Made by a program: the position numbers and the translations under genes
Shown here: one piece after another, positions 58,201-64,000 of the stretch
Numbering within the stretch: position 1 is the stretch's first letter
Layout: each line of letters begins with the position of its first letter
The notes under the pieces: model-generated
The model's input: the letters and a program-made list of their open reading frames with translations, nothing else
Told to the model about the DNA's origin: nothing
Databases searched by the model: none
Assembly: GCA_949317995.1 (NCBI GenBank)
Contig: OX439041.1
Coordinates: forward strand, 43,819,269 to 43,883,268
Reading direction: 5' to 3'
DNA length: 64,000 bases
Source of the DNA: Acholoe squamosa
Lineage: Eukaryota; Annelida; Polychaeta; Phyllodocida; Polynoidae

Positions 58201-59263
58201 AACCGAGATGTCTCGATTGTGCCAAGCCCATGTACTCTAACTCCCTTTGTGTAACCCTTAACGGATACTATAGCCTCTTTCATCCCAGATGTAGCTCACA
58301 TGAGTACTTATCAGTGTTACTTTCATAAAAACACCAACCGATTTGGGATTGATCCCTTTCTGGCAGGTTAGTATGATGTTCTTGTGATGCACTTGCTGTG
58401 GCACTGCATCAGTGCATCATCATTCATGTGTCACAAAGCCTTTAGACATCAATGGGTTCAGGCTTCTTCTTTATATTTCATCTTAAACATTCGCATAGGT
58501 ACTAGAAGATATCAAACTTGTTTTAAAGAAGAAAAAGAGGCGTTCAGCATAGGTCATTACGTAGAAAAGTATGGTGCACCTGTTCAGCAGATGTGATATG
58601 CCATAGGCATAGTAGCACGTCTTGCAAGGAGTATAGCTCTTATATATAGTTATTAAGTGTACAAATAATGTGTAGAAGAGCATGTGTACATATAAGACAT
58701 TTTCAAGAAGGTATAGTTATGCCAAAGTATACATTAATGTTGCCAAATGGCAAAGGAATATATGCCCTCTGACGTGTTTAATCCACATGGTTTTACAATG
58801 TTATTTTTAGTGGGTAATCTAATTATTTAATTATATTGTCATTAAGGAACTCAAAATTAATTTGATGGTGTATATGGTCCATGACAGATTAAGGTATTAG
58901 ATATCTCTCTTAAGCCAGATTTATTAAACATTGGCACAGTGTAATGTAGAAATAACTGATGTCAAGATACTTAATGAGTATTGAGTATTAGGACTTGACT
59001 TATGAACAAGATTCAAAGATGATGTACATATTCATCCTAGACAAAATCAAAAGCAATGGAATGGCATTTGCTGAACTCATTTCAGGTTAATGTATGTCAG
59101 TGATGTGGATCACTTGAGCTGAAAGAAAATGTGCTTGATGACTTAATTAGAGTTACTGGTATGTCTGGTAAAATGTCTGCGATTTTTAAGATTTATCTCC
59201 CAGAGTAAACTGTGGTTGTATGTACCTCGGTATGAGCAATGTGTATGATAAGAAAGAAATAAA
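55203..59263 (+). other. Probable 3' UTR of the kinase gene
   Basis: AT-rich, with no supported ORF. AATAAA occurs at 57394-57399 and, more convincingly, at 59258-59263, where a TGTGTT and T-rich downstream sequence follow within about 30 bases. Use of the second would give a UTR of about 4 kb. Confidence 0.45.
59258..59263 (+). terminator. Candidate poly(A) signal
   Basis: AATAAA in AAGAAATAAAGCTC, followed by TGTGTTACTGAATTGTGG. Best candidate downstream of both last exons. Confidence 0.45.
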
Positions 59264-59886
59264 GCTCTTAAAATGTGTTACTGAATTGTGGTTTCTTCTT
59301 CTCCTTACTCACTGATGGGAAATGAGTTGCTTTCATACAACAGGGAAAAAAATTATTGGAAAGTCCCCCATTTTATCATTCAACCCAGATCACAACTAAG
59401 ATTCTAAAGTGTTGACATTTCTGGTACAAACTATGATAATGGCGTTGACAAGTCTTATCAACTACCAGCACTGTATTTTTGCATTGAGCAATACCTAAGG
59501 GAAGAATCTGAGAAGAAAATGTAACAACCTTGCCTCATTTATATAAGATAGCTGGTTCTCACTCCCAGTTCTCATTATTGCCACTGAGTGCATGGCTGAG
59601 CCACTGTCAAACCAGCCCTATGGAGCTATAACATTGTGTAACACCATCTGGGGTGCAGGCTCCCACAGGCTATTACCTCGGAACTGGCGGGTCCCTTAAT
59701 TCAACCTGATAATGGTTTTTGCTATTTTTGAGCTACTAATAAATATACACCAAAAAGATTTTAAAAGTTGCACACACCTTATTAAGGGTATTTTGCGCCT
59801 AATTAGGCAAAGTGGAAAATGGATCCGATTCAGCTCCTAACCCAACTCAAGTCTTCTGCACTGAAGAAAAAAGAAAACGATTCTTA

Positions 59887-60173
59887 GGGAGTGATCATTT
59901 TTTAACAACGGGGGGGGGGGCTGGTGGGTTTGAGGGGGTGTCAGAATTTTTTCAACCCCTTGACCGAGGGTCAGAATTTTTCCAAACCCTCTGATGGGGG
60001 GGTCAAAATAATTTCACCTGTTTTCAGTGGAAAACCCCACGCGTTACTATAGGTTAAAAGGGGGGGTCAAAAAACTTTTATCCCCTCGAGAGGGGGGGGG
60101 GTCAAAATTTTTTTCATGCATCTGCATGCAAACCCACCAGCCCCCCCCCCCTTGTTAAAAAATGGTCACTCCC
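59887..60173. mobile_element. Harbinger-like MITE, G-run family, copy 2
   Basis: Same termini and interior as 35139-35459, with TTA at 59884-59886 and 60174-60176. At 287 bp it is slightly shorter and lacks the GCGCG-rich inner part of copy 1. A decayed relative begins near 60786 (TTAGGGAGCG), and a right-end-only fragment ends near 63578 (CCACTCCC then TAA). Confidence 0.85.
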
Positions 60174-60990
60174 TTAAACGTTTGTAATAAGTTAGTAGTT
60201 CGAACTAACATTTTGGCAAAGGTCATCAAAAGCCATGTGCTCAAACTTCTCTTAGTGTTTTCTTACTAACCCTTGGTAAAATGTTAATACTTGCCTCATA
60301 ATATTAGTAATTTGTTAGTCCATTTTACGAAGACTTTTATTTATTTTGTTAGAATAGAATATGGGCTGCAATATTGAGCTTCTGCAAACAAATTTGAATG
60401 CTATAAAATTCAAAACATAGGTAATCTTGGATATAAACATGACGAGCTTAGTTTAGTCACTGAATGTGTATGATAAAAGACAAAACAAGACAGAAATCCA
60501 CCCTTTATTGTAGGCAGGTCACATTGAATTTAAAATCTGCTTTAAGTCTAAAATCTATTATCAGGATTAAGAGAGCCACGATAGAACATCTTAAATTAAA
60601 GAAAAAGACCAGCCTATTTTTCTGACGGCACAGGAGGCCAGATGCAGCCTGCATAGCACTAACTGACTACAAAAAGATGGTGCTTACAAGTGTCCTTGGA
60701 CCCTGTTTTCATATTTCCTTTCATTACCAGCACTATATAGTCCCACTGAGTTACCCTACATTATATAAGGCTTTTGTACACATTAGGGAGCGTTCATTAT
60801 TTATGGCATGGGGGGCGACAATCTGGCAGAACAAATACGTAAAAAAATACCCCCACGGGAATAGGTTGGAAGAAAATGCCCCCGGGAGGAATGGGTTGAA
60901 AAAATGACTCAAACTTAGCATGGGCCACTACGGATGCAGTTACCGTATTTCCCCATGTATCGACAGGACTCAATGGGCTGGACACGATGG

Positions 60991-61254
60991 GGCCTAAAAA
61001 AATTGTTGTGTTCAGGTAACGCTACCTACCCTAATTTTTTGGCCCTACCCTATCTTTTTTATTGGCATTTTGGGGAAAATGGGATATTTTGGCACTTATT
61101 GAGACGTGGAAGATTTTTACACCAAATTCGGGTCGCATGGGCACGAAAATTTACAGTCAGCCTCAAAAAGTTCCTCAAAAAAAAAAACGATTTCCCTACC
61201 TACCTACCCTAAATTTTTCAACCCTGTTACTATAACACAACAATTTCTTTTGTA
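60991..61254. mobile_element. MITE related to the element at 561-837
   Basis: The left part CCTAAAAAAATTGTTGTGTT and the right part AACACAACAATTTCTTTTG are inverted repeats, each followed inward by a GTAAC word. Inner CCTACCTACCCTA matches the GGTAGGGAAA word of the earlier element. The ends were not fixed to the base. Confidence 0.5.
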
Positions 61255-61259
61255 GGCAT

Positions 61260-63280
61260 GATAATGCATTTTGGACCATTACAATACTTCTCCATATGGT
61301 GTTTATATATTTTTTCAGCCATATCAATTTCCCCTACCCCTATAATTGCAAAGAAAGATAAAGAACATAGAAATTATAGAAAATATCTAATTAATTGTGT
61401 ACAAACCATAGATAAATCTTGAGCAAGCATTTTGCCACTCCCTCATTATTTCATGTAGAGAATGATTATAAGCCTGCCTTGTTTATAAGCCTGGTAAATT
61501 TGCCACTTAGTGTTCCTGACTAACTGTAGTGATTGAGGCACTTGCAGCTGTCTTTTTCAAAATTATACAAAAACTTTTTGAGCTTTTCCTAATGTGTGAA
61601 TTTCATTCTGATCTCATTTTTTTACATTAATTTAGTAGTTTGATTTCAAAAGGATGTGAAGCTAATGGTTAGAAGCTGGAGGTTCTGATCAGAAGTTGCT
61701 GATATTTCAGTAGGTGACCTTTTTACCAGTGAGAACCTTGCTGGCACCTCTTAGCTCAAGTGATGTGCATCGGTCCTGTTTGTGTCATACCCATGCCAGC
61801 CCCTTTTCTATGTATACTTCTAGAAAGTCACTGCTGTAGTCTATTCTGATGGTCCACAACAGATTGGAGAATGTTTAACATTCTCTATTTCTTGAAAAGT
61901 AGAGAATGGTAAAGATTCAATGTTAAAGATTTCAAGATTAATGAAAATGATATCAGCTTGTCTTTTTCAAGAGCTGAAGAACCTTCAAGAGTGAAGGACT
62001 TTTCATTAAAAGGAAACCTGAAAACCATGAGGTTTTCCTCATCCATTTAATACATTGAGAGTCCCAGTCATATAAAGCACTCATTTCATGCCTTGGCAAG
62101 GAGATTAACTTCTAGGTTTGGAACTTAGAAATCCCCTAAATAACGATACCTAATTAGTCAGGACTGAAACGTATCCAAAAACAAGCTGAAAGAGAGTACA
62201 TTTTTATTACCACAATAGTTAAGGGACAATTAGTCATTTATTGCCAGGTGGGGGGGGGGGTGGGAGCTTGTTAGATATAGGGAGGGGGTCATTTTGAAAA
62301 AGAGCCCCTTGGTGGGGGGGGGGCAAAACCCAATAAACCTTCACACTGTAGTAGAGGAGCAACAGTAATTCCCTAGGAATTTTTTGTTTATGTTAGTTTC
62401 TCAGGTGGAATCTATGGTTTGAAGGGTGCTGAAAAAGATAGGATACCGCTCCAATTTTGATGTCTTGATTTTGACCTATTTTTAGGCTAATTATGTAAAT
62501 TACAGTAATTACACCTTCCTGAGACCTTCTTTTCCAAACAGATGGGAATATCATCAATCTAACAGCACCTACCCCACTCAATCTGCTACAGGGAATCTGG
62601 AGGTGTTGTCCATTTTTTGCTATTAGCAATATTAGCAAGAAGTGCCAATTACAGTAGTAATGCATGGGTCCTGGATCCGCCCCTGCTGAGTAAGTCAAAA
62701 GTCATTAGTTTGACATCTATAGACTATTCCATGTCATGCACCTACCAAAGGAAATCTTATACAGACTGCACTGCCACCTGGTGTGCAAAATGAATGACAC
62801 ACCAATGAATTACTGGCGAGACTGCCGCGAGACTGCATGGTAGTCAGCACTTCATTGGAGCATCAAGGTATCGGACCACCAAAACATTCTGCACTATAAT
62901 TTAATGTAACTCATGCACCCGTAAAAGTGGAATTTCACCTTTCAAACACTCCAAATCACTCAAAATCATGAAGAGGCACATTTTCCCCCTCTCTGGGTGC
63001 CAGATCCAGACGTCGTTCACCAACCCAGTTTTTCTGTACGTGCATATGTTTGAACCCATCCCCATTTTGGCCTATTCTGCACACAATTAGTGATTATTTC
63101 CAACCTTTTTTTAAATCAATATTTTGGGATCCTAGACAAAGGAGCTGTCCCTTGTACCCCATATATTCTGAATCACAACAAGTTAAACATTTTATCTATG
63201 CTTTATTTAAAAGTTTGCAATGATTTTGAACTCTAATATAGACCAATCACAACCCTCCAAGTCCTAAATCCGTACTTCTC
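61260..63280. other. Intergenic stretch
   Basis: AT-rich sequence with two G-run tracts near 62250-62325 and repeat fragments near 62795. No supported gene; the ORFs are short and lack splice or family context. Confidence 0.55.
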
Positions 63281-63289
63281 GGTGTATTA

Positions 63290-63304
63290 CCGGAAGTGAC
63301 GTCA
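63290..63304 (+). promoter_or_regulatory. ETS-CRE composite motif
   Basis: CCGGAAGTGACGTCA joins an ETS core (CCGGAAGTG) to a full palindromic CRE (TGACGTCA, 63297-63304). This composite is known from promoters of broadly expressed animal genes. It lies about 700 bp before a strong 3' splice site at the window's right edge. Confidence 0.5.
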
Positions 63305-63946
63305 TCATCAATAGTGGAACGATACCACGGACCCTACGGGGTTGATACAGCTGTTGGGTCGGCATAATGTATGAATGTAACCCTGTGGCAAGGTTCTTAC
63401 CACGGCTGCATGCATGCCCCTCTTAGATCTTTAGGTGGTGCGCTGGCAATTTTGCTGATAAGAGGCAACATTTTTTTATGCTTCCCCTCAAGAGGTCAAA
63501 AGAGCCCCCCCACCCCCAATGACAAATTATTTGTCAACGGAAGGGGGGGAGGTGTTTGAAATATTAATGACCACTCCCTAAATCACAATCTCTCTTTCTT
63601 TCTTTTTTTTTTGTAAAAACTCATAGCATGTATTGCCATGATTTTCAGTACAATTTTCGACACTGACCACCTGGTATGTTAACTCGTAATGGTAGGTCAT
63701 CATTTTGCTACAAGCAGACTATAACAAAACTCAACAAATTTACATAAATCATTTAAATGTAATTAAGGTACATAATATAAACAAGTATGCAATTCCAAAT
63801 GTATACAGATATTTTGGACATTATTTCCGAACATCAGATGTGAAATGTATACTGATATTATGAACATTATTGCCAGAGATCAAGTGTGATTACAAGCATA
63901 ACACAACGGGTACATAGAGGACAGCTCGATTAGTCACAATGAATAA

Positions 63947-63997
63947 AGCTAACTAACTGGAGTAGAGGTTTTCTTTTTCTTTTTTTTTTCTTTCTAG
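63947..63997 (+). other. Strong 3' splice site at the window edge
   Basis: CTAACTAAC (branch-point like, 63949-63957), a long pyrimidine tract and TTTCTAG ending at 63997. An exon would start at 63998, too close to the window end to translate. Confidence 0.5.
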
Positions 63998-64000
63998 GTT

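Overview
The window is animal genomic DNA. It has AT-rich introns with GT/AG splice sites, one large split kinase gene, and many small transposon-derived repeats. The gene structures and repeat load suggest a marine invertebrate, perhaps a deuterostome such as a hemichordate, lancelet or echinoderm. The sequence alone does not settle the species. I see no bacterial genes, rRNA or CRISPR array.

The backbone is a plus-strand gene from before position 3022 to about 59.3 kb. It encodes an RSKR/S6KL-type AGC protein kinase (ribosomal protein S6 kinase-related). Eleven exons (3022-42543) give an essentially complete catalytic domain; the N-terminal exons lie before the window. Seven more phase-0 exons (48142-52093) encode a long tail built from repeated exon modules. 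Two competing last exons follow. One (53241-53387) ends in a putative tail-anchor membrane segment; the other (55134-55202) gives a soluble end. A roughly 4 kb 3' UTR may end at the AATAAA at 59258.

Nested on the minus strand inside the 13 kb kinase intron 24131-37162 are two tandem calmodulin-like genes (29655-32615 and 25432-28395). Each has four EF hands and the ancestral calmodulin intron pattern, except that old exons 4 and 5 are fused in both. Each has a matching promoter block with a reversed CCAAT box and a TATA-like motif exactly 28 bp from the ATG.

Introns and flanks hold: a degenerate non-LTR retrotransposon (about 13.5-15.9 kb); a tRNA-derived SINE with a 10-bp target duplication inside a foldback element (33078-34616); several TTA-flanked Harbinger-like MITEs; two copies of a hAT-like MITE; TA-flanked elements; a 24-bp minisatellite; long palindromes; and a diverged inverted repeat of about 780 bp per arm carrying RFX X-box sequences. 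At the right edge, an ETS-CRE composite motif (63290-63304) and a strong 3' splice site (63997) suggest that another gene begins.
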